55,396 nucleotides of DNA from Oscillospiraceae bacterium (lineage in GTDB: Bacteria; Bacillota; Clostridia; Oscillospirales; Acutalibacteraceae). Every line of letters starts with the position of its first letter. The first letter of the stretch is position 1. The translations under genes and the position numbers were made by a program. The notes under the pieces are model-generated. The model was not told the DNA's origin. It saw only the letters and a list, made by a program, of their open reading frames with translations, and made no database searches. The stretch lies in assembly GCA_015065805.1 (NCBI GenBank), contig SVPN01000008.1, positions 1-55,396 on the forward strand. The letters run 5' to 3'. This document shows positions 1 to 8,303 of the stretch, in pieces.

Positions 1-39
1 TACGCCTTCTTTAAATCCGTTCCATTGTTTGAATTCCAT
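1..39 (-). CDS. pflB: Pyruvate formate-lyase (formate acetyltransferase), N-terminal fragment
   Basis: Only the first 13 codons are inside the window; the gene continues off the left edge. The minus-strand start ATG is at 37-39, with an AGGAGG ribosome site at 49-54. The visible peptide MEFKQWNGFKEGV resembles the conserved N-terminus of anaerobic pyruvate formate-lyases (FKQWxGFKxGxW). PflB splits pyruvate with CoA into acetyl-CoA and formate using a glycyl radical. The identification is supported independently by the ZTP (pfl motif) riboswitch just upstream, a class often found in front of pfl genes. The catalytic region and glycyl-radical site are not visible. Confidence 0.75.
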   Translation of the reverse strand, partial: MEFKQWNGFKEGV

Positions 40-60
40 ACGTCAATCCCTCCTGATGAG

Positions 61-105
61 AAAACAAAAAGGCATTTCGTTTCCCCCATTGAAAACAAAA
101 TGCCC
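61..105 (-). terminator. Riboswitch-controlled terminator of the pflB leader
   Basis: On the minus strand the segment 105-91 pairs with 84-71 in a near-perfect 13-14 bp stem, followed by a U-rich run (70-61). The 5' arm begins with GGGCA, which is also the last conserved piece of the ZTP aptamer. Aptamer folding and terminator folding should therefore compete, the usual arrangement for ligand-induced antitermination by this class. Confidence 0.75.
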
Positions 106-173
106 AGACGGTCGACAAGAACCCCTCGGCACTCCCCCGCGGTATCCCGCGAAATCCGTCAGTTATGCTGAGG
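101..173 (-). promoter_or_regulatory. ZTP (ZMP/pfl motif) riboswitch aptamer upstream of pflB
   Basis: Read on the minus strand. P1 is formed by 173-166 (CCTCAGCA) with 131-124 (TGCCGAGG). The conserved AACTGACGG lies at 164-156. The P2 hairpin CGCGG-GATA-CCGCG is followed by GGGGAG. The 3' element CCGTCTGGGCA is at 111-101. The ZTP pseudoknot is usually GGCGG with CCGCC; here it is GACGG (160-156) with CCGTC (111-107), a compensated pair, which supports the assignment. The ligand is the purine intermediate ZMP/ZTP, which accumulates when 10-formyl-THF is low. Turning on formate production by PflB under that condition is metabolically sensible. Confidence 0.85.
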
Positions 174-194
174 TTGTATATATGTTGTACCTAT

Positions 195-223
195 ATTGTA
201 TAGAATATCCCATATTTTGTCAA
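195..223 (-). promoter_or_regulatory. Sigma-A type promoter of pflB
   Basis: On the minus strand the -35 TTGACA (223-218) and -10 TACAAT (200-195) are separated by 17 bases. Transcription should begin near 188, just ahead of the ZTP aptamer. Confidence 0.75.
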
Positions 224-237
224 TACCCATTTTGCAC

Positions 238-277
238 AAAAAATACGCCTGTGCAAACCGCTACTGTCTGCACAGGC
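238..277 (-). terminator. Terminator of the ctsR-clpC operon
   Basis: A 9-bp perfect stem, GCCTGTGCA (247-255) with TGCACAGGC (269-277), is followed on the minus strand by a U run (243-238). It lies 12 bases after the clpC stop and before the pflB promoter. Confidence 0.85.
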
Positions 278-288
278 ATATTCCGATA

Positions 289-2745
289 TTATTCCGTTTG
301 AAACGTAAAGGCACCGTCAACGAAATCCACCACGATGCATTCGCCCGCCTTCACACTGCCTTCGAGCAGTTTTTCGGCAAGCGGATCCTCGATTTCGGAC
401 TGGATCGCACGACGAAGCGGACGGGCTCCGTAAACAGGATCGTATCCGCGAGACGCAATTGCCTTGATGGCTTCGTCCGTAACGCGCACGGACATCGCCA
501 TATCCTCCATACGGTGCTTGAGCGATTGAAGCATCCGCACAGCGATTTCCTCGATCTCCGATTGTGTCAGCTTTGAAAACACAATGATATCATCCACACG
601 GTTGAGAAATTCCGGCTTAAACAGCTGCTTGAGATCCCCCATCACCTGCTCGCGCACACGGGCATTGCTTTGGTCTTCCGACGACCCGTTCCCGAAACCA
701 AACGACACGCTTTGCTCGGTCATACGGCGTGCACCGACATTGGAGGTCATAATGATCACCGTGTTTTTGAAATCCACACGACGCCCCTGCGAATCGGTCA
801 GCATACCGTCATCAAGGATCTGCAACAGCATATTGAACACATCGGGATGCGCTTTTTCGATCTCATCAAACAATACCACGGAATAGGGCTTGCGGCGGAT
901 CTTTTCGGTGAGCTGACCGCCCTCATCATAGCCGACATATCCGGGAGGCGAACCGACAAGGCGGGACACCGTATGCTTCTCCATATATTCGGACATATCC
1001 AGACGGATCATCGCGTTTTCGTCCCCGAACATCACCTGCGCTAATGCTTTGCAAAGCTCGGTTTTGCCGACACCCGTAGGCCCGAGAAAAATGAACGAAC
1101 CGATCGGTCGTTTGGGATCCTTCAGCCCGACGCGACCACGACGGATCGCGCGCGATACCGCGCTGACGGCTTCCTCTTGTCCGACAAGGCGCTCGTGAAG
1201 AATGCTCTCCATCTTCAGCAAGCGGGCACTTTCCTCCTCGGTGAGCTGTGTGACGGGGATACCGACCCAATCCGACACGATCTGGGCAATATCCTGCACA
1301 TCGACCTGTCCCGTGATGCCCGCGTTTTTCTCCTGAAACTGCGACTGAAGCTCCTCAAGCTGAGCCTGCAACTCGCGTTCCTCATCGCGGATCTTTGCGG
1401 CACGTTCAAAATCCTGCTCATTGACCGCCGCTTTCTTTTCCTCTGCAAGCGATTTCAGCTTTTCCTCCATCGCGCGCATATCCGCAGGCGGTGTAAACGC
1501 CTTGAGACGAACCTTCGATGCCGCTTCATCGATCAGGTCGATGGCTTTATCGGGCAAAAAGCGGTCGGCAATGTAACGCGCAGAAAGCGTGACAGCCGCC
1601 GTGATCGCTTCATCGGTGATCTTCACCTTATGATGTGCTTCGTATTTATCCCGCAATCCGAACAGGATCTGAATCGCTTCCTCTTCGGAGGGCTCACCGA
1701 CCGTGATCGGCTGGAAACGGCGTTCCAGTGCCGCATCCTTTTCAATATGACGGCGGTATTCCTCGATCGTCGTCGCACCGACGATCTGCAATTCACCGCG
1801 AGCCAGAGAGGGCTTGAGAATGTTCGCCGCATCCACCGCTCCTTCCGCCGCACCTGCGCCGACAATGGTATGCACCTCATCAATAAAGAGGATGATGTCC
1901 CCCGCTTTAATGACCTCGTCCATCGCGTTTTTGATGCGTTCCTCAAAATCTCCGCGATATTTGGTTCCCGCAACCATACCCGTCAGATCCAACGCCACCA
2001 CACGCTTACCGCGAAGCAATTCCGGCACCTCATCGGCGGCGATTTTTCGTGCCAATCCCTCCGCGATGGCGGTTTTGCCGACACCGGGTTCACCGATCAG
2101 ACACGGGTTGTTCTTTGTGCGACGGGACAGCACCTGGATCACACGGTCGATTTCCTTTGCGCGACCGATCACGGGATCGATCTTGCCCTCGCGCGCAAGC
2201 TGCGTCAGATCTCTGCCGAACTGATCAAGCGTCGGGGTTTTGGCGTTTTTCGGAGATGCCGGAGACGAGGGTGACTGCCCCTTGATAAACTCCTGCGCAG
2301 ACGGATCCGCATTCATCGAGCCGAGAACGGACTGCGCGATCTCATCACCGCGCACATCCATCGATGTCAGCAGGCGCATCGCAACACCCGACGGATCTTT
2401 GAGCACCGCCAGCAAAATATGCTCCGTGCCGACATACCCCGAGTGCAGTCTTGCCGCTTCGAGCACCGAAAGCTCAAGGGTCTTTTTCGAGCGCGGTGTC
2501 AGGTCACCCGGTGACAGACGCGTCGGATGACCCGCAGGCTCTGCCCCAAGAATTTTCTGAGCATAACCGTCCGCGTCCACACCTGCCGCTTTCAACGCCG
2601 TCGCCGCCACACCCGTGCCTTCCCGTAACAGACCCAACACAATATGTTCGGTGCCGATATAGGTGTGACCGAATTCCTGTGCCGCTTCAATTGCCAAATT
2701 CAACGCCGTATTCGCTTTTTGTGTAAATCCGTTAAAACGATACAT
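289..2745 (-). CDS. clpC: ATP-dependent Clp protease ATP-binding subunit ClpC
   Basis: An 818-residue Hsp100/Clp unfoldase that feeds substrates, including McsB arginine-phosphorylated proteins, to ClpP. Visible parts: tandem Clp N-domains (about 1-145); AAA module 1 with Walker [10 protein letters not shown] near residue 220; a UVR-type coiled middle segment ([15 protein letters not shown]) that binds adaptors such as McsA; AAA module 2 with Walker [10 protein letters not shown] near residue 550; and the sensor region GARPLRRAI near the C-terminus. Length and architecture are typical for ClpC rather than ClpB or ClpE. It is last in ctsR-mcsA-mcsB-clpC, 24 bases after mcsB, and ends at a strong terminator. 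CtsR boxes upstream of ctsR should control it. clpP is not in the window. Confidence 0.97.
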   Translation of the reverse strand: MYRFNGFTQKANTALNLAIEAAQEFGHTYIGTEHIVLGLLREGTGVAATALKAAGVDADGYAQKILGAEPAGHPTRLSPGDLTPRSKKTLELSVLEAARLHSGYVGTEHILLAVLKDPSGVAMRLLTSMDVRGDEIAQSVLGSMNADPSAQEFIKGQSPSSPASPKNAKTPTLDQFGRDLTQLAREGKIDPVIGRAKEIDRVIQVLSRRTKNNPCLIGEPGVGKTAIAEGLARKIAADEVPELLRGKRVVALDLTGMVAGTKYRGDFEERIKNAMDEVIKAGDIILFIDEVHTIVGAGAAEGAVDAANILKPSLARGELQIVGATTIEEYRRHIEKDAALERRFQPITVGEPSEEEAIQILFGLRDKYEAHHKVKITDEAITAAVTLSARYIADRFLPDKAIDLIDEAASKVRLKAFTPPADMRAMEEKLKSLAEEKKAAVNEQDFERAAKIRDEERELQAQLEELQSQFQEKNAGITGQVDVQDIAQIVSDWVGIPVTQLTEEESARLLKMESILHERLVGQEEAVSAVSRAIRRGRVGLKDPKRPIGSFIFLGPTGVGKTELCKALAQVMFGDENAMIRLDMSEYMEKHTVSRLVGSPPGYVGYDEGGQLTEKIRRKPYSVVLFDEIEKAHPDVFNMLLQILDDGMLTDSQGRRVDFKNTVIIMTSNVGARRMTEQSVSFGFGNGSSEDQSNARVREQVMGDLKQLFKPEFLNRVDDIIVFSKLTQSEIEEIAVRMLQSLKHRMEDMAMSVRVTDEAIKAIASRGYDPVYGARPLRRAIQSEIEDPLAEKLLEGSVKAGECIVVDFVDGAFTFQTE

Positions 2746-2769
2746 CTGTCATCCGTCCTTTCATAATTC

Positions 2770-3780
2770 TTACATCATTGCCGCTCTCACGAGATCGGCA
2801 CGCCGCTTATCACGGCTTTCGGGTGTCAGGTCCTCACCCGCCTGCGCCATCAGGCAACCGGGATGAATATCGCCGAGGAGTGCCGACACGACTTCCAGGC
2901 TCACATCGGTGATCAATCCCGACACGATGCCGATACGGAGGTTGGACAGCAGTTTCAAAGCCTCTTCGTTGCTGAGCGAACGTGCATATTTCAACAAGCC
3001 GTACGAACGCCACACACGGTCTTCAAACTGCGGCATCGACAGCATCGCCTCCCGTGCCGCCTGCTCCTGTTTGATAATCTGCTGAGCAATACCGTTGAGA
3101 TTTTCAATCGCCGCTGTTTCGGAAATTCCCAGCGTGACCTGATTGGACATCTGATAAAACGCTCCCTGCGCCTGCGTTCCTTCTCCGTACGCTCCGCGAA
3201 TGGTCAACCCAAGCTTGGAAACATTCCCCGACAGCTGGCGGATCGCACCGCGCTCCTGCAACGCAGGCAGATGCAGCATCAGCGATGCGCGCATACCGGT
3301 ACCTAAATTGGTGGGGCACTGTGTCAGATATCCGAGACGCTCATCGAACGCAAAGTGCAGGCGCTCATCAAGTGCCGTTTCCACCAGATCCGCCATCTTA
3401 TAGGCTGCCTCGAGATCTAAACCCGCACCAAGCACCTGAATGCGCAAATGGTCTTCTTCGCAGATCATAATGCTGATGCGCTCATCGGGCGACAGCAACA
3501 GTGCTCCTGTTTGCTGTTTGGCAAAATCATAGCTGATCAGGTGCCGCTCCACCATCGCCAGAATATCCCGTTGCTCACAATCGCGAAGCTCGATGTACTC
3601 AAGCACCAGTCCGCCGATCTGCTCCACCGCCTCGCGCACCGCCCGCTTGAGTTCCTCGCGCTGTTCGTCGGTCATACGGTTCGGGAAAGGATATCCCATA
3701 ACGTTTCGGGCAAGGCGGATGCGGGTGCTGATCACCATTTCACTTTGTTCGCCGCATTGGCGGTACCATTTTTCAGTCAT
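2770..3780 (-). CDS. mcsB: Protein arginine kinase McsB
   Basis: 336 residues. It phosphorylates arginines on misfolded proteins and on CtsR, tagging them for ClpC. It has the phosphagen-kinase-type signatures STRIRLARN near the N-terminus, EDHLRIQ in the middle, and the active-site segment CPTNLGTGMRAS. I start it at ATG 3780 (MTEKWYRQ), which is where homologues begin; the in-frame upstream start at 3834 lies inside mcsA. The gene overlaps the mcsA stop by 8 bases, implying translational coupling with its activator. Confidence 0.95.
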   Translation of the reverse strand: MTEKWYRQCGEQSEMVISTRIRLARNVMGYPFPNRMTDEQREELKRAVREAVEQIGGLVLEYIELRDCEQRDILAMVERHLISYDFAKQQTGALLLSPDERISIMICEEDHLRIQVLGAGLDLEAAYKMADLVETALDERLHFAFDERLGYLTQCPTNLGTGMRASLMLHLPALQERGAIRQLSGNVSKLGLTIRGAYGEGTQAQGAFYQMSNQVTLGISETAAIENLNGIAQQIIKQEQAAREAMLSMPQFEDRVWRSYGLLKYARSLSNEEALKLLSNLRIGIVSGLITDVSLEVVSALLGDIHPGCLMAQAGEDLTPESRDKRRADLVRAAMM

Positions 3781-4273
3781 TGCCTTCACCCTCCAATTCC
3801 TTGATCTGATCGCGCAGAACCGCGCAACGCTCATAATCCTGCGAAGCCAATGCCTTTGTCAGCTCCTCCTTCAAAGCGGCGATCTCGCGCTTTTTCCGCA
3901 TCTGCGGACTGCCCGATGCCGCAATTTTACCGACATGAGTCGTTTTGCCGTGCACGCGCTGAATTGACGGCTGTAAGCGATCGTAGAACTGGATGTAACA
4001 CTCGGGACAACCGACAACACCGCTTTGCACGATCTCACGAAAGCTCTTGCGGCAGAAGCGGCAACGTTCGTGCTCATCGGGATCGCGAAGAGACGGTGCG
4101 GCAAACAAGCCTCCGAAAAGGTTTTCCACACCGATCCCCGCTGTTCCTCCGAACACCTCGATACCGTGCTTGGCGGCGCATTCGGCGCACACATACATCT
4201 CTGACTTTTTCCCGTTCACCGTACATTTGATATGTGTTGTAGCAGGACGCTTCTGACAATGTTGACAATTCAT
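3773..4273 (-). CDS. mcsA: McsA, zinc-finger activator of McsB
   Basis: 166 residues. It stimulates the McsB kinase and links it to ClpC. Four CXXC motifs are visible (CQHC, CAEC, CRFC, CPEC), expected to bind two zinc ions, and a C-terminal UVR-type helix (KEELTKALASQDYERCAVLRDQ) matches the UvrB/UvrC-motif adaptor region. Position between ctsR and mcsB is canonical. It lies 14 bases after ctsR. Confidence 0.94.
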   Translation of the reverse strand: MNCQHCQKRPATTHIKCTVNGKKSEMYVCAECAAKHGIEVFGGTAGIGVENLFGGLFAAPSLRDPDEHERCRFCRKSFREIVQSGVVGCPECYIQFYDRLQPSIQRVHGKTTHVGKIAASGSPQMRKKREIAALKEELTKALASQDYERCAVLRDQIKELEGEGND

Positions 4274-4287
4274 AGACCCGTTCCTCC

Positions 4288-4755
4288 TTATTCTGCAAGC
4301 GCAATTCCCGTCAGCATATGCTTCATCACATTGGCACGTAATGTATCCCGCGCTTCAACCGGTACCGCACGATACGCGCGATCCGACAGCGCCATCGACA
4401 TCGCACGCGCCGTTTGCGGTTCGATCAGCCGACGCTCCGCAAGATTCTGCACGATCGTCATCGCCGCTGATTCGACAAGCGAATTCCCGATGGAATTGAT
4501 GATATGAGTCAGCATCGAAATCTCCGAGCGAAAGGCAATGCGTTTTACGCGTATATACCCGCCGCCTCCGCGACGGCTCTCAACCACAAACCCGTTTTCA
4601 GGCGTAAAGCGTGAACTCAGCACGTAATTGATCTGACTCGGCACACAGCCGATCTCCCCTGCAAGCTCATTGCGGCAGATCTCAACCGTATCCTCCGCTT
4701 TCGTATCCATCATATGAAGAATATACGCCGCAATCGCATCGCTCATACGCATCAT
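4288..4755 (-). CDS. ctsR: Transcriptional repressor CtsR
   Basis: 155 residues. A dimeric winged-helix repressor of class III heat-shock genes, inactivated by heat and by the McsAB/ClpC system. The conserved DNA-binding segment is present (CVPSQINYVLSSRFT) and the glycine-rich wing (ESRRGGGGYIRVKRI) is intact. It is first in the operon. A GGAG ribosome site precedes ATG 4755; in-frame ATG 4746 (MSDAIA) is an alternative start. Autoregulation is expected because CtsR-type heptads overlap its promoter. Confidence 0.96.
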   Translation of the reverse strand: MMRMSDAIAAYILHMMDTKAEDTVEICRNELAGEIGCVPSQINYVLSSRFTPENGFVVESRRGGGGYIRVKRIAFRSEISMLTHIINSIGNSLVESAAMTIVQNLAERRLIEPQTARAMSMALSDRAYRAVPVEARDTLRANVMKHMLTGIALAE

Positions 4756-4782
4756 TCATTCACTCCTTTCTGTCTTGATCAC

Positions 4783-4811
4783 AGTATAGACTAATAGTCA
4801 ATAAAAGTCAA
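4783..4811 (-). promoter_or_regulatory. Promoter of the ctsR operon
   Basis: Minus strand: -35 TTGACT (4811-4806), 17-base spacer, -10 TATACT (4788-4783). The -35 hexamer is part of a CtsR heptad, so repressor binding would block RNA polymerase directly. Confidence 0.85.
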
Positions 4812-4828
4812 AGTCAAATAAAGTCAGT
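4796..4828 (+). promoter_or_regulatory. Two tandem CtsR operator boxes over the ctsR promoter
   Basis: The CtsR consensus is two (A/G)GTCAAA heptads separated by three bases. Here AGTCAAT-AAA-AGTCAAA spans 4796-4812 and AGTCAAA-TAA-AGTCAGT spans 4812-4828, sharing one base. Inner heptads match exactly and outer ones each carry small deviations. Confidence 0.8.
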
Positions 4829-4901
4829 TTCTATTTGTTATTTTCATAAAACAGGCTGTTTTCTCTTGATATCTTTCGTTTTCTTTTGTTTTCTTTAATT
4901 T

Positions 4902-4918
4902 TTTGACTTTGTTTGACT
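4902..4918 (-). promoter_or_regulatory. Perfect CtsR operator box upstream of the ctsR promoter
   Basis: Read on the minus strand the site is AGTCAAA-CAA-AGTCAAA, an exact match to the CtsR heptad pair. It lies about 90 bases upstream of the ctsR -35 element and directly behind the terminator of the ispH-S1 operon. It could be an auxiliary operator or mark a second promoter. Confidence 0.75.
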
Positions 4919-4925
4919 TTTAAGC

Positions 4926-4960
4926 AAAAAAAGGGATGCGTACAGTTTGTACGCATCCCG
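4926..4960 (-). terminator. Terminator of the ispH-S1 operon
   Basis: A 12-bp perfect stem GGGATGCGTACA (4933-4944) with TGTACGCATCCC (4948-4959), loop of 3, is followed on the minus strand by seven U (4932-4926). It lies 12 bases after the ispH-S1 stop. Confidence 0.92.
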
Positions 4961-4971
4961 ATTTTGAATAA

Positions 4972-6987
4972 TTACTCAGCGTCAGCCGCTTCCTCAGCAG
5001 CCTCTTCCACAGCCTCTTCAGCGGCGGGAGCCAGCAGAGCACGGATGGACAGGCTGATCTTCTTGGTGTCATAGTCCACGTTGGTGATCTTGACCTCAAC
5101 CTCCTGACCGATCTGGAGCTCGTCCTGCGGCTTCTCCACGCGATGATCCGCAATCTGCGAAATATGGATCAGACCGTCCACGCCGGGAAGGATCTGAGCA
5201 AACGCACCGAAGGTGGTCATACCGACAACCTTGACCGTGACAACGGAGCCGACCTCGTACTTGGACTTGAAGATCTCCCACGGATTGTCTTCCGCCTTGC
5301 GGTAGCCCAGAGAAATCTTTTTCTTCTCGGCATCCAGATCGCGGATGTACACTTCGATGACATCGCCGACCGACACAACATCAGAGGGATGCTTCACACG
5401 CTTCCAGGAAAGCTCGGAAATGTGCACCATACCGTCCACACCGCCGATGTCCACAAACGCGCCGTAAGAAGTCAGGGACTTGACCGTACCGGTATACACC
5501 TGACCGACAGCCGCCTGTGCCCAGAACGCAGCCTCCTGCTCCTTGCGAAGCTCACGGCTGACCGAACGGACGGAACCGACCGCACGGCGACGGGAAGCGT
5601 TGATCTCGATCACACGGAATTTCACCGTGGTCTTGAGCAGAACGGAAAGGTCATCAAGGCGGGAAGCGCTCGCCTGCGAAGCAGGAACAAACACGCGCAC
5701 GCCGTTGGAAACAACAAGGATACCGCCCTTGATAACGTCGGCAACGACGCCCTCAAGGATCTCGCCGCTCTCTTCGGCCGCCACAATGGTGTCCCAGCCC
5801 TTGAGCGAGTCGATGCGCTTCTTGGAAAGCATAATGGTGCCTTCCTGATCGTTGGTGCGCATAATGAGAAGCTCAAGCTCGTCGCCGATCTTCACAAGAT
5901 CCGCCGGCACAGCGTTGGGATCTGCGGAAAGCTCGTCCGCAGGAATGTAGCCGGTTTGCTTGCGGCCGATGACTTCGACCTGCACTTCGTTGGGCGCAAT
6001 CGCCGTCACGATGCCGCGCACTCTGCTGCTATCCTCTTTCAATTGAGATTCCGGGAAGGTCGCGTCGAGAGCTTCTTCAAAGCTCATCTCATCCGAGACA
6101 ACCTCCATCGGTGTAGTTTCGTTTTTGACAAGTTCAGACATGGTTGATAGTACCTCCTTTATAATATCGTCGGGTGTCGAGGCTCCGGCGGTCACACCGA
6201 TTCGGTGTGCGCCTTCAAGGTCTTCCCTTGAAAGCTCGGCCGCGGTTTCCACAAGAAACGTCGGACAGTGTGCGGCGCACACATCCCGAAGCTTCGCTGT
6301 GTTAGAGCTTTGACGCCCTCCGACAATCACCATTACATCGCTTTCCGAAGAAAGCACGGCTGCTTCGTTCTGCCGATTTGCAGTCGCATTACATATTGTA
6401 TCAAATATTAAAAGATTTGTATAGTGTTTTTTTGCAAATTTTACGCTTTTTTCCCAAGTTTTTAGGTGAAAAGTTGTCTGTGCCACCATTACCACGGGAG
6501 AATTTTCCGCAATTTTGCCGAATTCTTCCGATTCGGTCAGCTCCACAAGCTCCTCATACGATGCAAACACGTGTGCTTTTCCGACGCAATGCCCGCAAAT
6601 TCCCTTCACCTCAGGATGATCGGGATCGCCCGCGATCAACGCAACAGCACCTTTGGAGGTGTGCTCGCTTACGAGGCGATGAATCTTGGATACAAACGGA
6701 CAAGTCGCGTCGCACACACGCACCGAAAGCGACTGTGCCTGCTCGTAGACCTGTCGGGCAACGCCGTGAGAGCGGATCACCATAATCTCATCGGGACGAA
6801 CCTCATCAGGCGAGGAAACGATGCGCACACCTCTGGCGGCAAAGCCTTCCACCACCTGCGGATTATGAATGATCGGGCCGAGGGTGCAAACGCGTTCCCC
6901 CTTTGCAAGCAATTCCTCCACGGTATCCACAGCCTTGCTGACGCCAAAGCAAAAGCCTGCCGTTTTGGCAAGAGTCACGGTCTTCAT
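4972..6987 (-). CDS. ispH: IspH fused to ribosomal protein S1-like domains
   Basis: 671 residues. The N-terminal ~280 residues are 4-hydroxy-3-methylbut-2-enyl diphosphate reductase, the last enzyme of the MEP isoprenoid pathway. The three cysteines that hold its [4Fe-4S] cluster are visible in KTAGFCFGVSKAV, CDATCPFVSK and DTICNATANR. The C-terminal part carries four S1 RNA-binding domains (starting near SRVRGIVTAI, SGEILEGVVA, VGQVYTGTVK and VGSVVTVKVV), the last two most canonical, and ends in an acidic Ala/Glu tail. This IspH-S1 fusion is known from many Clostridia. It is the last gene of a tight operon, overlapping plsC by 4 bases. No separate rpsA is in the window. Confidence 0.95.
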   Translation of the reverse strand: MKTVTLAKTAGFCFGVSKAVDTVEELLAKGERVCTLGPIIHNPQVVEGFAARGVRIVSSPDEVRPDEIMVIRSHGVARQVYEQAQSLSVRVCDATCPFVSKIHRLVSEHTSKGAVALIAGDPDHPEVKGICGHCVGKAHVFASYEELVELTESEEFGKIAENSPVVMVAQTTFHLKTWEKSVKFAKKHYTNLLIFDTICNATANRQNEAAVLSSESDVMVIVGGRQSSNTAKLRDVCAAHCPTFLVETAAELSREDLEGAHRIGVTAGASTPDDIIKEVLSTMSELVKNETTPMEVVSDEMSFEEALDATFPESQLKEDSSRVRGIVTAIAPNEVQVEVIGRKQTGYIPADELSADPNAVPADLVKIGDELELLIMRTNDQEGTIMLSKKRIDSLKGWDTIVAAEESGEILEGVVADVIKGGILVVSNGVRVFVPASQASASRLDDLSVLLKTTVKFRVIEINASRRRAVGSVRSVSRELRKEQEAAFWAQAAVGQVYTGTVKSLTSYGAFVDIGGVDGMVHISELSWKRVKHPSDVVSVGDVIEVYIRDLDAEKKKISLGYRKAEDNPWEIFKSKYEVGSVVTVKVVGMTTFGAFAQILPGVDGLIHISQIADHRVEKPQDELQIGQEVEVKITNVDYDTKKISLSIRALLAPAAEEAVEEAAEEAADAE

Positions 6988-7607
6988 ACACGATTCTCCT
7001 CAATCATTTCACCGATCACCGACATAATCTTACGCGTTGCAAAACGGATATCGGGTTTTTCGCCGTGAAGATGCAAGTCTTCAAGCGTCAGCATATCACC
7101 GAAAACCACCGTCGTCTTTTGAAACAACCGAACTTTGCCGTTTTTCGCAAAGATCGCGCAAGGAAAAATCGGGGATTGCGTTTTTACCGCGATCATCGAT
7201 GTACCGGCTTTGGCAACACCTAACTTGCCGTCCTTGGAGCGCGTGCCTTCCGGAAAAATGCCGAGGACCTTTTGATTATCCAGCAAATTCATTGCCGTCG
7301 TAATCGCTGTCGTATCCCCTTTGCCGCGCGACACGGGAAAAACACCGAAGCACGTTCTTAAAAACCATCCGATCAGACGGTTGCGGAAAATCTCCTCTTT
7401 TGCCATATAATAGATCGGGAAACGGCAAGCCAGAAGCAGAAAGACCGGGTCAATAACCGAAATGTGGTTGCAACACACAATAAATTTCCCGCCGACCTTT
7501 GGGAGCTTTTCCCGATGCACAAAGCGGTACGGGAACAAGCAAAAAATCAGCGGCCGAAGTATCGCCAGCAGCACGCGTCCGACACGAATGCCGAATGTCA
7601 CCTTCAT
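6984..7607 (-). CDS. plsC: 1-acyl-sn-glycerol-3-phosphate acyltransferase
   Basis: 207 residues. It acylates lysophosphatidic acid to phosphatidic acid at the membrane. The HX4D catalytic motif (NHISVIDP) and the phosphate-binding EGTRSKDG motif are both present with family-typical spacing, and an N-terminal hydrophobic stretch (VLLAILRPLIFCLF) fits membrane association. It overlaps cmk and ispH-S1 by 4 bases each. Confidence 0.93.
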   Translation of the reverse strand: MKVTFGIRVGRVLLAILRPLIFCLFPYRFVHREKLPKVGGKFIVCCNHISVIDPVFLLLACRFPIYYMAKEEIFRNRLIGWFLRTCFGVFPVSRGKGDTTAITTAMNLLDNQKVLGIFPEGTRSKDGKLGVAKAGTSMIAVKTQSPIFPCAIFAKNGKVRLFQKTTVVFGDMLTLEDLHLHGEKPDIRFATRKIMSVIGEMIEENRV

Positions 7608-8287
7608 ACCAATTTCTCCTCCACCAATGCGCGCATACGCGCGACCGCTTCTTCCAACGTGTTGTCGCTGGTATCCACAAGCACGGCATCCTCAGCCGGC
7701 TTAAGCGGTGCGGTGGCACGTTCGCTGTCACGCTTATCACGCTGAATCATATCGCTGAGCACATCTTCATACGTAACATCCATTCCTTTTTCAATGAGCT
7801 CGTCAAAGCGGCGTTTTGCACGCACCTCCACGGAAGCGGTCAGGAAAATTTTCACCTGCGCATCAGGCAACACAACCGTACCGATATCACGACCGTCCAT
7901 AATCACCGACGAGGTTTTCGCCATATTCTGCTGAAGTTCAAACAAGAATTGACGCACAGACGGAACCGCCGACACTGCCGATGCCGCCTCCGACACCTCG
8001 GGGGTGCGGATAAACGCCGTCACATCGTCCCCGTTTACATAGACGCGCTGTTCCCCGTTTTCATAACCGAGCGAAACCGTCAGTGAGGGAAGCATCGCCT
8101 CCACCGCCGCCGCGTCATAGATCGACACGCCCTGTTTAAGCGCCGTGTAACCGACAGCGCGGTAGAGCGCACCCGTATCCACATAAATAAACTGCAGTTC
8201 CTTTGCAAGAATTTTGGCAACGGTGCTTTTTCCCGCACCGCTCGGGCCGTCGATCGCCACCGCGATCGGATGGGTCGTGGTCTTCAT
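7604..8287 (-). CDS. cmk: Cytidylate kinase
   Basis: 227 residues. It phosphorylates CMP and dCMP with ATP. The P-loop DGPSGAGKST is near the N-terminus, followed by the signature YVDTGALYRA; the CMP-binding region DGRDIGTVVLPDA and the lid RDKRDSER are visible. In many bacteria cmk neighbours rpsA; here the S1 domains sit two genes downstream in the IspH fusion, so that linkage is kept. Confidence 0.95.
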   Translation of the reverse strand: MKTTTHPIAVAIDGPSGAGKSTVAKILAKELQFIYVDTGALYRAVGYTALKQGVSIYDAAAVEAMLPSLTVSLGYENGEQRVYVNGDDVTAFIRTPEVSEAASAVSAVPSVRQFLFELQQNMAKTSSVIMDGRDIGTVVLPDAQVKIFLTASVEVRAKRRFDELIEKGMDVTYEDVLSDMIQRDKRDSERATAPLKPAEDAVLVDTSDNTLEEAVARMRALVEEKLV

Positions 8288-8303
8288 AGACTATCACCTC
8301 TTA

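Noticed and set aside
1177-2274. A 365-codon plus-strand frame inside clpC
   Set aside because: Shadow of a strongly conserved gene; no start signals.
3781-3834. N-terminal extension of McsB
   Set aside because: The extra codons overlap mcsA, and homologues start at MTEKWY-like sequence.
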